A stretch of DNA of 64,000 bases from Hyphomicrobiales bacterium (GTDB taxonomy: Bacteria > Pseudomonadota > Alphaproteobacteria > Rhizobiales > Rhizobiaceae), in assembly GCA_900471815.1 (NCBI GenBank), contig UICE01000011.1:24331-88330 (forward strand), in the 5' to 3' direction. Positions 17,555 through 27,533 of the stretch are shown here, one piece after another (the stretch's first letter is position 1; each line of letters begins with the position of its first letter). Under the pieces are notes generated by a model that was given only the letters and a program-made list of their open reading frames with translations, was not told the origin of the DNA and made no database searches. Position numbers and translations under genes: made by a program.

Positions 17555-18955
17555 ATGTCCGACAAGAAGAATAGCAATGAAATGTGGGGCGGTCGTTTCG
17601 CCTCAGGTCCTGCCGCGATCATGGAAGAAATCAATGCTTCCATCGGCTTTGACCAGAAGCTTTACGCCCAGGACATTCAAGGTTCCCTTGCTCATGCAGC
17701 CATGCTTGCGAAAACCGGCATAATTGCGAGCGACGATTACGACAAGATCACAAGCGGCCTGAACACGATATTGTCAGAGATCGAGAGCGGAAAGTTCACT
17801 TTCTCACGCAAACTTGAAGACATTCACATGAATGTTGAGTCGCGCCTTGCCGAACTGATCGGCGCATCGGCGGGCCGGCTGCACACTGCACGCTCACGCA
17901 ATGACCAGGTCGCTGTCGACTTTCGCCTCTGGGTAAAAGCTGAATTTGAAAAGACTGCGGTGCTGCTCAAGAAATTGATCGAGGCTTTTCTGAAGCGCGC
18001 CGAAGAACATTCAGCAACCCTGATGCCAGGTTTCACCCATCTTCAGACAGCGCAGCCCGTCACCTTTGGTCATCATTGCATGGCCTATGTCGAAATGTTT
18101 GGCCGCGATCTGAGCCGAGTCAAAGATGCAATTGAACGTATGAACGAATCGCCGCTCGGCGCCGCAGCCCTTGCCGGAACCGGCTTTCCGATTGACCGGC
18201 ATATGACGGCAAAAGCGTTGGGTTTCCGCGAACCGACCCGCAATTCGCTCGATAGCGTGTCTGACCGCGATTATGCGCTGGAATTTCTGTCAACAGCTGC
18301 GATCACTGCGACCCATCTTTCCCGGTTGGCTGAAGAAATTGTCATTTGGTCTACTTCCCAGTTCGGCTTTGTTCGACTGTCCGACAGTTTTTCGACCGGC
18401 TCCTCCATCATGCCGCAGAAAAAGAACCCCGATGCTGCCGAGTTGGTTCGCGCCAAAACTGGCCGCATCACCGGATCGCTCGTCGCTCTGCTGACAGTCA
18501 TGAAAGGCCTGCCTCTGACCTATTCCAAGGATATGCAGGAAGACAAGGAAGCCGTATTCGACGCTGCAGAAACGCTGGAACTGGCGCTTGCCGCCATGAC
18601 TGGCATGGTTGGTGATATGACCGTCAACACCGCCGCAATGAAGAAGGCCGCGGGTTCGGGCTATTCAACGGCCACCGACCTTGCCGATTGGCTGGTGCGG
18701 GAACTTGGCCTGCCTTTCCGCGAGGCACACCATGTCACCGGCCGGGCAGTTGCCCTTGCCGAGCAGAAAAAGATCGACCTTGGTAAATTGTCGTTGGAAG
18801 ATTTGCAGCAGATTCACCCGGGGATTACCGCTGCCATCTTTGGATTCCTGACTGTGGACAAATCCGTGCGCAGCCGCAAATCCTATGGCGGAACGGCTCC
18901 GGAACAGGTGCGCAAGCAGATCAAATTCTGGCAAAAGCGCATTGCGAAATTGTAA
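17555..18955 (+). CDS. argH: Argininosuccinate lyase
   Basis: A 466-residue enzyme that splits argininosuccinate into arginine and fumarate, the last step of arginine synthesis. The fumarase/aspartase-superfamily signature [12 protein letters not shown] lies at about 280-292, with the catalytic serine in it; [22 protein letters not shown] and [13 protein letters not shown] are the other conserved blocks. The frame is open upstream for 92 codons, but the ATG at 17555 ([15 protein letters not shown]) gives the standard N-terminus. Confidence 0.97.
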   Translation: MSDKKNSNEMWGGRFASGPAAIMEEINASIGFDQKLYAQDIQGSLAHAAMLAKTGIIASDDYDKITSGLNTILSEIESGKFTFSRKLEDIHMNVESRLAELIGASAGRLHTARSRNDQVAVDFRLWVKAEFEKTAVLLKKLIEAFLKRAEEHSATLMPGFTHLQTAQPVTFGHHCMAYVEMFGRDLSRVKDAIERMNESPLGAAALAGTGFPIDRHMTAKALGFREPTRNSLDSVSDRDYALEFLSTAAITATHLSRLAEEIVIWSTSQFGFVRLSDSFSTGSSIMPQKKNPDAAELVRAKTGRITGSLVALLTVMKGLPLTYSKDMQEDKEAVFDAAETLELALAAMTGMVGDMTVNTAAMKKAAGSGYSTATDLADWLVRELGLPFREAHHVTGRAVALAEQKKIDLGKLSLEDLQQIHPGITAAIFGFLTVDKSVRSRKSYGGTAPEQVRKQIKFWQKRIAKL

Positions 18956-19000
18956 AACAACATTGACCGGCCATGGGGGTGCAAAGCGCGCCTTCTTCGG

Positions 19001-19275
19001 CTAGAGCCTTTCTTGCTCAAATAGAATCGTTCTGCCGGAGGGAATTTGTGGACAAGGTCGAGGGGTTTTGCGAGACCGATGTTTATCCATCGGGCGAAGC
19101 TGAAACCCGATGGATTTGGTCCAAATTCACCCGGCCTTTGGGTTTCCGGCTGGCGGCCAATCACTTTGTCAGGCGGCATCGGACGTGGATAAACATCGAC
19201 TTCGCCACCTTCCGCGTGAATTATCTCGCCATCCGAGAAACAGAACTGCTTCTATTTGAACAAGAAAGGCTTTAG
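19001..19275. repeat. 275-bp imperfect palindrome, MITE- or RIME-like
   Basis: The ends match as inverted repeats of about 33 bp with a few mismatches (19001 onward CTAGAGCCTTTCTTGCTCAA; complement of 19275 backward CTAAAGCCTTTCTTGTTCAA). A second inverted pair inside is GATGTTTATCCA (about 19079-19090) with TGGATAAACATC (about 19186-19197), so both arms are homologous over about 90 bases. It fills almost all of the 355-base gap between argH and the lipoprotein gene. Reading frames of about 100 codons across it on both strands come from the repeat and are not taken as genes. The element resembles the long palindromic intergenic mosaics known in rhizobia, but I cannot confirm the family. Confidence 0.7.
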
Positions 19276-19310
19276 ACATGGCAGACCCATTTCGGACGAC
19301 AGGATCAACA

Positions 19311-19496
19311 ATGACAAGCCGTTCCCTATTATCGACAATTCTTATGTCGATCGCGATCGTAAGCGCCATATCGGCCTGTGGCCGCAAAGGCGCGCTGGAG
19401 CCACCGCCCGCTTCCGTAACATCAATGCCCGGCGAGCCGAAAACTGTGGCGCCGCCCGTCCAGGACAAGCGTTTTATTCTTGACCCATTGATCTAG
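19311..19496 (+). CDS. Small lipoprotein, LptM/YifL-like
   Basis: A 61-residue lipoprotein: signal peptide, lipobox ISAC with the modified cysteine followed by GRKGALEPPP. A short lipoprotein of this GxKGxLxxPP type directly before lysA is widespread in proteobacteria and corresponds to the LptM (YifL) family, which in E. coli assists maturation of the LptD outer-membrane complex. The start at 19311 gives a compact signal peptide; an ATG at 19278 with AAGAAAGG upstream would add 11 residues. lysA starts 17 bases after it. Confidence 0.75.
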   Translation: MTSRSLLSTILMSIAIVSAISACGRKGALEPPPASVTSMPGEPKTVAPPVQDKRFILDPLI

Positions 19497-19513
19497 AGCA
19501 AGCTGGATTTTCC

Positions 19514-20779
19514 GTGAATCATTTTGATTATAAAGACGGCGTTCTTCATGCCGAAGGCGTCAGTATTCCTGAAATCGCCAAGGCTGTCGGGACACCATTC
19601 TACTGTTATTCGACAGCAACGATCGAGCGTCATTTCAAAGTGTTTTCGGCAGCTTTTGCCGACATGGATACGCTCGTCTGCTACGCGCTCAAGGCAAATT
19701 CCAATCAGGCAGTCCTGAAAACGCTTGCGCGCCTTGGTTCTGGCGCCGATGTGGTTTCTGAAGGTGAATTGCGCCGCGCGCTCGCCGCTGGCATTCCAGC
19801 CGAGAAAATCGTTTTTTCCGGCGTCGGCAAGAAGCCCAGCGAAATGGATCTCGCATTGAGCGCCGGCATTCATTGTTTCAATGTCGAATCCGAGCCAGAG
19901 CTTGCCATTCTCTCCAGTCGTGCCGTTGCGGCGGGAAAGATCGCGCCAGTTTCGCTGCGCATCAATCCCGATGTCGATGCAAAGACCCATAAGAAGATTT
20001 CGACGGGGAAATCCGAGAACAAGTTCGGCATTCCCCTCGCCAAGGCAAGTTCAATCTATGCACAGGCAGCCAGGCTGCCGGGGCTAAAGGTTGTTGGCGT
20101 GGACATGCATATTGGCAGCCAGATCACTGATCTTGAGCCTTTCGACGATGCATTCCGCCTGCTGGCGGAGTTGGTCGGGCAGCTGAAGGCCGATGGCCAT
20201 GATATCAAGCATGTTGATCTTGGCGGTGGTCTCGGTATTCCGTACCACTTCGACAACAATCCGCCACCACTGCCCGATGCCTACGCGCAGATCGTTCAAA
20301 AGCATATCAAGCCGCTGGGATTGAAGACGATCTTCGAACCGGGCCGACTTATTGTTGGCAATGCTGGGATTCTTGTCAGCGAGGTAATCTTCGTCAAGGA
20401 AGGCGATGCGCGTAACTTTATCATTGTTGACGCGGCCATGAACGACCTCATCCGGCCCACGCTTTACGATGCGTTCCACATTATCCGCCCCGTCAAGGAA
20501 CCTACGGCCAATCATCCCCGGATTCGCGGCGACGTTGTCGGTCCCGTTTGCGAAACAGGTGACTATCTGGGCTTGGATCGTGAACTGCCGCGTCTTGCCC
20601 CGGGTGATTTGATCGCAATTGGCACAGCGGGCGCCTATGGCGCGGTTCAGGCCGGCACTTATAATACGCGGCTGCTCGTGCCTGAGGTTCTGGTCAATGG
20701 CGATCAGTTCCATGTGGTGCGTCCACGCACAAGTTATGAAGAATTGATCGGCCTCGATTCCATTCCGGACTGGCTGTAA
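19514..20779 (+). CDS. lysA: Diaminopimelate decarboxylase
   Basis: A 421-residue PLP enzyme that decarboxylates meso-diaminopimelate to lysine. The PLP lysine is K60 in VCYALKANSN; HIGSQITDLEPF, GGGLGIPY (phosphate binding) and the active-site Cys in GPVCETGDYL are visible. The start is a GTG at 19514, giving MNHFDYKDG, the usual N-terminus. It is co-transcribed with the preceding lipoprotein gene. Confidence 0.97.
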   Translation: MNHFDYKDGVLHAEGVSIPEIAKAVGTPFYCYSTATIERHFKVFSAAFADMDTLVCYALKANSNQAVLKTLARLGSGADVVSEGELRRALAAGIPAEKIVFSGVGKKPSEMDLALSAGIHCFNVESEPELAILSSRAVAAGKIAPVSLRINPDVDAKTHKKISTGKSENKFGIPLAKASSIYAQAARLPGLKVVGVDMHIGSQITDLEPFDDAFRLLAELVGQLKADGHDIKHVDLGGGLGIPYHFDNNPPPLPDAYAQIVQKHIKPLGLKTIFEPGRLIVGNAGILVSEVIFVKEGDARNFIIVDAAMNDLIRPTLYDAFHIIRPVKEPTANHPRIRGDVVGPVCETGDYLGLDRELPRLAPGDLIAIGTAGAYGAVQAGTYNTRLLVPEVLVNGDQFHVVRPRTSYEELIGLDSIPDWL

Positions 20780-20897
20780 TTTTCGCGCCTACACAGAAGT
20801 ATGATTGCGTTTTGCCGGGTAAGGCCTCGCCTTTGCCATGATGAGTGGTATTGTTAGCTTTGTCTGGTAATGCCGATACCGGAAAGATGGAGCGAGA

Positions 20898-23444
20898 ATG
20901 GCCGATCACAACCCGGAAGAACGGGAAGCGACCAGCATCAAATTCGATATTCTGAAAAATATCGATCGCCTCCGTTTGTCCGCATGGTTGATGATCGCGC
21001 TTGAGCGCCTTTGGCCGCTCTTGCTGCCCCTTTTGCTTGTTATTTCAGTCTTCCTCAGCGTGGCATGGTTCGGCCTGTTTCGCCTTATGCCGGATCTTGC
21101 AAGGCAAGCCTTGCTTGCCCTCTTTCTGCTGAGCATCCCTGTTTGCGTCTATCTGCTGCTGAAGTTCCGCTTACCTCGCCCGTCAGAGATCACGCAGCGG
21201 CTTGAAAACGTCAATGAATTGGCGCACCAGCCCATTACCGTGCAGACAGAAGAGCTTGCAGCCAACAGCACTGATCCCTTTGCGCAGGCATTGTGGAGCG
21301 AGCATCGCAAGCGCATGGCAACACGCATTGCCAATCTGCAAAGCGGATTGCCCCAGACGCGGATTGCTGAACGCGACCCTTGGGCTTTGCGCGGCGTTGC
21401 GGCGCTGCTGCTCGTCATTGCTTTTGCCTTTTCCGGTGGACCGCTGGGCGGCCGCATCAGCGATGCATTTCTCAGTCATGCCGCGAGCAATGCAATACCG
21501 CCTCGTATTGACGCCTGGGTTACCCCTCCGCGTTATACCGGTCGCGCTCCGCTATTTCTGACCACCGCAAGCAATTCGGCCGACACGCAGTTTTCAGTAC
21601 CCCAAAACAGCACGCTTGTTGTCCGCATTATCGGTGGCAGTGGATCGGAAGCTCTCTCACAGAAGCTGTCTGATGGAAAATCGGTAGAGATTGCAGCCAG
21701 GGAAACGCCTAAGATCGAAGACTCGGCAACTGGCAAAGCAACACCACGAAATTTTGAACTCACACTTGATCAAAACAGTTCTATTGATCTGGTGAATGGC
21801 CGCTCTGCCCTCTCCAGTTGGGGCTTCACAATCATTCCAGACCTGCCGCCCGCAATCCGTTTTACCAAGGAGCCTTCCAGCGCCATCAATGGCACGATGG
21901 ACGTCTTTTATGAGATCAAGGACGATTATGGCGCGATAGCTGCACAGGCAAAAATCGAACAGGCACTGCCTGCCGAAAAGGATGCACGACCACTTTATTC
22001 CGCTCCGGAATTGCCGTTGGCATTGCCGCGTCGCGGTGAACAAGCCAAGGAGACTAAAACTACCAAGGATCTGACCCAGCACCCATGGTCTGGGTCTGAA
22101 ATCCGCATGACTCTCATTGCGTCCGACGACGCAAAGCAGGAAGCCCGCAGCGAAGTCAAAACTTTCGTCATGCCCGAGCGACCATTCGCCAATCCGCTTG
22201 CTCGCGCGTTGATTGAACAACGCCGCAACCTGGCGCTGAATGCCAATGCCAAGCCCAATGTGCTGGAAATGCTGGACGCAATCACAATGTGGCCGGAAGA
22301 GACAATCAAAAACTCGTCCCACTATCTTGGGTTGCGCAGTGTTCGTTCCCGCCTTGACCTCGCAAAAAGGGATGATCAGTTGCGCGAGGTAGTAAGCTAT
22401 ATGTGGGACGTCGCCCGCGGCATTGAGGATGGTGCCTTGTCTGATGCGGAGCGGCGGCTGCGGCAAGCGCAGGAAGCCTTGAAAAATGCCATCGAACAGG
22501 GTGCCAGCCAGGAGGAAATCGAAAAGCGCATGGCTGAGTTGCGCGATGCTATGAAGGAATTTCTGCGTGAATTTGCGCAGAAAGCTCAGAAAAACCCGAA
22601 CATGGCGCAAAATCCAAATGCCAAACAGCTACGGCAGGAGGATATCGATAAAATGCTGAACCAGATTGAAGAGCTTGCCAAGCAGGGCTCGAAGGATCAG
22701 GCACAGCAATTATTGTCCGAGCTCGAAAACATGATGAACAACCTGCAGATGGGCCAGCAGCAACAGGCTCAACAAGGCCAGCAGGGACAGATGAAACAGC
22801 AGATGGACAAGCTTGGTGAGCTGATGCGCCGTCAACAGGACATGATGAACCAGACCCACCGGCTGGAACAGCAGCGCCAACAGGGCATGCAGCAGGACTT
22901 TGGCGAGGAGCAGCAAGGCGAACAGGGTGAGCAAGGACAAATGTCCGAAGAGGATATTGCCAAGGCCCTGCGCGATCTTCAGCAAGGCCAAGGCAAGCTC
23001 CAATCCGAACTCGGCCAGTTGATGAAAGATCTGGAAGGCATGGGTATCAAGCCCGGTGAAGGATTTGGTCAGGCAGGCAAATCAATGGGTGAAGCTGGCA
23101 AATCACTTGGTCAAGCCGATGGCGATCAGGCACTCGGCCAGCAAAGCGATGCGCTGGATGCGCTGCGTCGTGGTGGTCAGGACATGATGAAACAGATGCA
23201 GGAGGCCATGGGGCAAGAGGGACAAACCGGGCAAGGCGATCAACGGCAAACCGGAGGGCGCGATCCTCTCGGCCGCCCGCAGCGCGACGGCGGGCCCGAT
23301 GATGGCACCAATACCAAAGTCCCCGGCGAGATCGATATTCAGCGCGCGCGTGAAATTCTCGACGCCATCCGTAAGCGGCTCGGTAATTCGCTCAGCCCGC
23401 AAATGGAAAAGGATTATTTGGAGCGCCTGCTCAAGTTCAATTGA
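20898..23444 (+). CDS. TIGR02302 family (DUF4175) membrane protein
   Basis: An 848-residue protein of a family largely limited to alphaproteobacteria. Two hydrophobic helices lie at about 30-90 and a third at about 160-185; the rest is probably periplasmic. Residues from about 590 to 790 are rich in Gln, Gly and Met with coiled-coil character (repeats of QQGQ and GEQGE type), and a short conserved C-terminus follows (RAREILDAIRKRLG). No enzymatic motif is seen. The function is unknown; the low-complexity region will vary in length between strains. Confidence 0.88.
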   Translation: MADHNPEEREATSIKFDILKNIDRLRLSAWLMIALERLWPLLLPLLLVISVFLSVAWFGLFRLMPDLARQALLALFLLSIPVCVYLLLKFRLPRPSEITQRLENVNELAHQPITVQTEELAANSTDPFAQALWSEHRKRMATRIANLQSGLPQTRIAERDPWALRGVAALLLVIAFAFSGGPLGGRISDAFLSHAASNAIPPRIDAWVTPPRYTGRAPLFLTTASNSADTQFSVPQNSTLVVRIIGGSGSEALSQKLSDGKSVEIAARETPKIEDSATGKATPRNFELTLDQNSSIDLVNGRSALSSWGFTIIPDLPPAIRFTKEPSSAINGTMDVFYEIKDDYGAIAAQAKIEQALPAEKDARPLYSAPELPLALPRRGEQAKETKTTKDLTQHPWSGSEIRMTLIASDDAKQEARSEVKTFVMPERPFANPLARALIEQRRNLALNANAKPNVLEMLDAITMWPEETIKNSSHYLGLRSVRSRLDLAKRDDQLREVVSYMWDVARGIEDGALSDAERRLRQAQEALKNAIEQGASQEEIEKRMAELRDAMKEFLREFAQKAQKNPNMAQNPNAKQLRQEDIDKMLNQIEELAKQGSKDQAQQLLSELENMMNNLQMGQQQQAQQGQQGQMKQQMDKLGELMRRQQDMMNQTHRLEQQRQQGMQQDFGEEQQGEQGEQGQMSEEDIAKALRDLQQGQGKLQSELGQLMKDLEGMGIKPGEGFGQAGKSMGEAGKSLGQADGDQALGQQSDALDALRRGGQDMMKQMQEAMGQEGQTGQGDQRQTGGRDPLGRPQRDGGPDDGTNTKVPGEIDIQRAREILDAIRKRLGNSLSPQMEKDYLERLLKFN

Positions 23445-23462
23445 TCAGAAAAATGTTGGGCT

Positions 23463-23999
23463 TTAATCGCGAACCACACCGACATAAGGCAGTTGCCGGA
23501 ATGAATGGCCGACATCCATGCCGTAACCGACAACAAAATAGTCCGGGCATTCGAATCCTTTGAAATCAGCCTCTATTTCGGTCTTGCGCTTGACGCTTTT
23601 GTCCAGCAGCACGGCAATATAGACATTGCGCGCACCGCGTTCGAGCATGAGCTGGCGCGTGAACTTCAATGTGCGTCCTGATTCAAGAATATCATCGATC
23701 AAAAGTACGTCACGGCCATGCACATCGCTGTCAATATCGCGCATAAGTCGCACTTCAGTGCTTTCCGTGCCCTTGCCATAACTGGAGACAGTGATGAACT
23801 CCACATCCGGTTCGGCACCGGCATCATGCATGGCGCGGATCAGATCGGCGGCAAAAATAAACGAGCCCTTGAGGATCGAGATAACAAGCAGGTTTTCAAA
23901 ACCTCGCGCCACGATTGCTTTGGCAAGTTCTAGATTGCGCGCGGCAATTGTCTCGGCACTGAAAAGAACATCAATATTTTTAGTCCCGACTTTTGGCAT
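23463..23999 (-). CDS. hpt: Hypoxanthine phosphoribosyltransferase
   Basis: A 178-residue purine salvage enzyme converting hypoxanthine (and usually guanine) with PRPP to the nucleotide. The PRPP motif is VLLIDDILESGRT; the N-terminal ISILKGSFIFAADLIRA and late DYFVVGYGMD are conserved. The ATG at 23999 (MPKVGTKNIDVLFS) is preferred over 24053. It is convergent with the TIGR02302 gene, 18 bases apart. Confidence 0.95.
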   Translation of the reverse strand: MPKVGTKNIDVLFSAETIAARNLELAKAIVARGFENLLVISILKGSFIFAADLIRAMHDAGAEPDVEFITVSSYGKGTESTEVRLMRDIDSDVHGRDVLLIDDILESGRTLKFTRQLMLERGARNVYIAVLLDKSVKRKTEIEADFKGFECPDYFVVGYGMDVGHSFRQLPYVGVVRD

Positions 24000-24199
24000 G
24001 CAAGTTTCCTGTGGCGCGTTTTCAGACCGAATTTCTTCATATAGCTCCCGCACCTATAGCCTGATCATCAGCCAAAATGCAAAAACCGGCGCTGCCGTAT
24101 AAAATTCATGTTTCCAGTCATGCTGGTTCATGTTTGTTGGGGTGGTCAAATCGGCTCGCGCAAAATAGAACACGTTGCAGATAAGATCGGAAAGCACAC

Positions 24200-24859
24200 T
24201 TGATTCGTTTTGAGAATGTCGGATTGCGGTATGGGATGGGCCCGGAGGTCTTACGTGATGTCAGCCTCCACATATCGCCGCGATCATTTCAGTTCCTCAC
24301 CGGACCTTCCGGTGCAGGTAAAACGTCATTGCTGCGCCTGCTTTTCATGACACTCAAGCCGACACGCGGTTCCATCACCGTCTTCGGCAAGGATATTGCA
24401 ACAATTTCGTCCAGGGAAATGCCAATGCTGCGCCGGCGCATAGGCGTGGTCTTTCAGGATTTCCGGCTGCTCGATCATATGACCACCTATCAAAACGTCG
24501 CCTTGCCCTTGCGGGTACGCGGCAAGGAAGAAGCGACCTATCGCGCAGAGGTCGAAGAGCTTTTGCATTGGGTAGGACTTGGCGAGCGCATGCATGTGCT
24601 GCCACCTGTGCTATCCGGCGGTGAAAAACAGCGTGCCGCTATCGCCCGCGCTTTGATAGATCAACCGGAAATTCTGCTTGCCGACGAGCCGACGGGCAAT
24701 GTCGATCCGCCCCTGGCGCGGCGTCTCCTGCGCCTTTTCGGCGAGTTGAATCGCTCCGGAACAGCCGTTGTCATTGCCACCCACGATTTGACCCTGATGG
24801 ACCAGATCAATGCGCGGCGTATGATCCTCGATCAGGGAAGGCTCGACGTTTATGATTGA
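24200..24859 (+). CDS. ftsE: Cell division ATP-binding protein FtsE
   Basis: A 219-residue ABC ATPase. With FtsX it forms a mechanotransmission complex that activates periplasmic peptidoglycan hydrolases at the septum. Walker A GPSGAGKTS (35-43), signature LSGGEKQR, Walker B ILLADEPTG and the switch histidine in IATHD are present. The start is a TTG at 24200 after CGGAAAG; no ATG is available near. The end overlaps ftsX by 8 bases, implying translational coupling. Confidence 0.95.
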   Translation: MIRFENVGLRYGMGPEVLRDVSLHISPRSFQFLTGPSGAGKTSLLRLLFMTLKPTRGSITVFGKDIATISSREMPMLRRRIGVVFQDFRLLDHMTTYQNVALPLRVRGKEEATYRAEVEELLHWVGLGERMHVLPPVLSGGEKQRAAIARALIDQPEILLADEPTGNVDPPLARRLLRLFGELNRSGTAVVIATHDLTLMDQINARRMILDQGRLDVYD

Positions 24860-25850
24860 TGCCGCTGCCCTCAAGGATCGAGCCGTCGAATTGGCAGACA
24901 GGCTTTGGGCCCGTATCCGCAAAAACAGCGGACAGGCACCGATCGTACCCGCAGGCAATGTGGTTGGCCATGCCTTGATGATCGTAATCGCCATCATGAC
25001 CTTCCTCGCCTGCCTCACCGTCGGCTCAGTCAGCCTTGTTCAATCGACAGCCGCCACCTGGCAAAGTCAGATTTCCACCGAAGCGACTATTCAGATCAGA
25101 CCGGTGGAAGGTCAGGACATGGAAGCAATGCTCGCTGAAGCGAGTAAAATTGCGCAAGGATTTGCTGGCGTGAAATCCACGCGGATCATCGACCGGGATG
25201 CGACAGCCCGCCTTCTCGAACCATGGCTTGGAACCGGACTCGATATTGATGAACTGCCTGTTCCCCGGCTGGTGGTCGTTACGCTGGACGAAGCCTCGCC
25301 GCCAGATTTCGCAGCGCTTCGCAGCATGCTCGTCGGGCAGATACCGGCAGCCAGTTTTGACGATCATCGCACATGGGTCGACCGGTTGGTTTCCATGGCT
25401 CGCTCGACTGTTCTCATCGGCACCGGCGTGCTTTCTCTTGTCGTTGCAGCAACCGTCCTCACCGTGATTTTCGCCACGCGCGGAGCGATGGCCGGTAACG
25501 GCCATATTATTGAAGTGCTGCATTTTATCGGCGCGGAACAAAAATTCGTCGCCCGCCAGTTCGAGCGCCATTTTTTCTGGACAGCACTTAAAGGTGCAGC
25601 TTTTGGCGGTGCGCTTGCCATGTTCATTTTTCTGATGATCGGATGGTGGTCATCGCGTAATCTGGCAACACCCGAAGCCGATCAGGCGACAGCGCTCTTC
25701 GGCAATTTCTCCATTGGATCCGGCGGATATACGGGTGTAGTTTTGATCATATTGGCGGTCAGCGTTCTGACCATGATTACAACACGAATGACAGTCATAG
25801 CGCATTTAAGACAAGTTGATGGACGCACGGGCGAAAATCACGACACCTGA
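24852..25850 (+). CDS. ftsX: Cell division protein FtsX
   Basis: A 332-residue membrane partner of FtsE with four transmembrane helices (around 40-60, 190-215, 245-270, 295-315) and a periplasmic domain of about 120 residues between the first two. IQIRPVEGQDMEAML and GHIIEVLHFIGAEQKFVARQFERHFF are typical of the family. It overlaps ftsE by 8 bases. Confidence 0.92.
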   Translation: MIDAAALKDRAVELADRLWARIRKNSGQAPIVPAGNVVGHALMIVIAIMTFLACLTVGSVSLVQSTAATWQSQISTEATIQIRPVEGQDMEAMLAEASKIAQGFAGVKSTRIIDRDATARLLEPWLGTGLDIDELPVPRLVVVTLDEASPPDFAALRSMLVGQIPAASFDDHRTWVDRLVSMARSTVLIGTGVLSLVVAATVLTVIFATRGAMAGNGHIIEVLHFIGAEQKFVARQFERHFFWTALKGAAFGGALAMFIFLMIGWWSSRNLATPEADQATALFGNFSIGSGGYTGVVLIILAVSVLTMITTRMTVIAHLRQVDGRTGENHDT

Positions 25851-25889
25851 AATATTCATTTTATTTTATAGACGTATCGCTTCCAGTTT

Positions 25890-26639
25890 ATGAGCGGCAG
25901 AAGCACTCGAGCAAGGCATTTACGGCACAAGATGGACGGCCTTAACGACAGCAACAAGTCCCCCGATGCGGACGTAGCACGGACCCGTGGATTGTCTGCG
26001 ACCATGGGCAGATATTTCGTGCGTTTTCTGTTCCTGCTTGCCATTCTTGCGATAGGTTTGTTCATCGGTGGGTTTATTGTCTTCAGCGATCGCGTCACCA
26101 CGCTTGATATACCCGATATTACCGAGCCCGCTGACGGTATCGTCGTCCTGACAGGTGGCTATTCACGCATTGAGGGCGCTTTGGAATTGCTCAAGAACAA
26201 GCGCGGCGAACGTTTGTTCATCAGCGGCGTGCATCCCTCGACCAAGCGTAGCGAGTTGCAACGCGTCACTGGTGGCGATGCAACATTGTTCGAATGCTGT
26301 GTCGATATCGATCGGTCTGCCCTTGATACGGTCGGCAATGCGGTTGAAAGCATTAAATGGGCGAGCGCCAACCATTATAAGCGCGTGATTGTTGTCACCA
26401 ACAACTACCACATTCCCCGCACCATGCTCGAACTCAGCCGCGCCTCGCAGGAAATCGAATTCATTGCCTATCCAATCACGAACACCAATCTCAAGGAGGG
26501 TGACTGGATAACGCGAGGACAGGTAGTACGGGTTCTGCTGATGGAATATATCAAATATCTGGGGGCCGTTGCCCGCGCCCAATTGCCTGACAGTTTTTCG
26601 AGTGTCACTGATAAATTGCTGCATCAGATCAGGGAATAG
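25890..26639 (+). CDS. YdcF/DUF218 family membrane-anchored protein
   Basis: A protein of up to 249 residues with one N-terminal transmembrane segment (about 42-64) and a DUF218 domain: GIVVLTGGYSRIEGALELL, RLFISGVHPSTKRSE, and the late VVTNNYHIPRTMLELSRA. Family members resemble SanA/ElyC, which affect envelope integrity and polysaccharide metabolism; the reaction is unknown. Two starts are possible, 25890 and 25932 (MDGLNDSNKS); neither has a strong ribosome binding site. It follows ftsX by 39 bases and may be in the same operon. Confidence 0.82.
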   Translation: MSGRSTRARHLRHKMDGLNDSNKSPDADVARTRGLSATMGRYFVRFLFLLAILAIGLFIGGFIVFSDRVTTLDIPDITEPADGIVVLTGGYSRIEGALELLKNKRGERLFISGVHPSTKRSELQRVTGGDATLFECCVDIDRSALDTVGNAVESIKWASANHYKRVIVVTNNYHIPRTMLELSRASQEIEFIAYPITNTNLKEGDWITRGQVVRVLLMEYIKYLGAVARAQLPDSFSSVTDKLLHQIRE

Positions 26640-26672
26640 CCAATTCCACGTCAGAAACTGGCATATACATGG

Positions 26673-26716
26673 TGCGTGGTTCGTCTTCGACAAGCTCAGG
26701 AGGGGCTCACCACGCA
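26673..26716. repeat. Short palindromic repeat (relative of copies A-C)
   Basis: TGCGTGGT (26673-26680) pairs with ACCACGCA (26709-26716), and TTCGACAAGCTCA lies inside. It has the end sequence of the longer palindromic elements but not two separated full arms, so it looks like a shortened single unit. It is just upstream of the plsC start. Confidence 0.65.
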
Positions 26717-26747
26717 TAACGAGCCTGCAACCCTCAACGAGATCTCC

Positions 26748-27533
26748 ATGACAATAATCCGGTCGATCATCTTCAATGTGCTTTTCTACCTGAACCTGAT
26801 CGTCCAGATGATCATTTTCACGCCATACTATTTTCTCAGCCCGCGTAAACGGGCTTGGGCCATTCCGAAGAATTGGGCGCGGTCAAATCTCTGGCTGCAA
26901 AAGGTTTTCGCCGGAACAGATATGGAAATTGAGGGCCTGGAGAATATACCGGATGGCCCCTATATCTGCGCGCCGAAACACCAGTCCTTCTGGGATGCCT
27001 ACGCGTTCCTGCCCTATATTGCCGACCCGGTTTACATTCTCAAGCGCGAGCTGATGTGGATTCCGCTTTTTGGCTGGTACATCCAGAAAATGAAAATGGT
27101 GCCTATTGATCGTGGCAAACGCTCTGCGGCGATGAAGACGGCCGTCAAAGGCGCGCATTTTGCCGTGTCGGGAGGCCGGCAATTGATGATCTATCCCGAA
27201 GGCACACGCACCAGTCCGGGAGCCCCGCCCGCTTATAAATATGGTGTTGCACATATATACGGCGAACTTGGCGTTCCGGTTCTGCCTATCGCGCACAATG
27301 CAGGCCTCTATTGGCCCCGCCGCAGATTTCTGCGTCACCCCGGGGTTATCCGCTGCCGTATCCTGCCGCCCATCCAGCCCGGAATGGATAATGACGCCTT
27401 TTTGAAGAAGCTTCAGGAAGTCACAGAGGCCGCCTGTGACGAATTACTGGTCGAAGCAGCAACCTCCGCCAACCCGCCTCCCATGCCTCCCACCGCCGTC
27501 AGGCGCCTCAAAGAACTGGGTGTGGAAATCTAA
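26748..27533 (+). CDS. plsC: 1-acyl-sn-glycerol-3-phosphate acyltransferase
   Basis: A 261-residue membrane acyltransferase that converts lysophosphatidate to phosphatidate in phospholipid synthesis. The catalytic HX4D is H78-QSFW-D83, and the phosphate-binding motif is YPEGTR (149-154). A hydrophobic N-terminus (about 5-30) anchors it. An in-frame ATG at 26676 lies within the palindromic repeat and is rejected in favour of 26748. It overlaps the convergent ChaC-like gene by 4 bases. Confidence 0.9.
   Translation: MTIIRSIIFNVLFYLNLIVQMIIFTPYYFLSPRKRAWAIPKNWARSNLWLQKVFAGTDMEIEGLENIPDGPYICAPKHQSFWDAYAFLPYIADPVYILKRELMWIPLFGWYIQKMKMVPIDRGKRSAAMKTAVKGAHFAVSGGRQLMIYPEGTRTSPGAPPAYKYGVAHIYGELGVPVLPIAHNAGLYWPRRRFLRHPGVIRCRILPPIQPGMDNDAFLKKLQEVTEAACDELLVEAATSANPPPMPPTAVRRLKELGVEI

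Noticed and set aside
18973..19275. Frames of about 100 codons on both strands before the lipoprotein gene
   Set aside because: They lie in the 275-bp palindrome, whose symmetry opens frames on both strands; no family or ribosome binding site.
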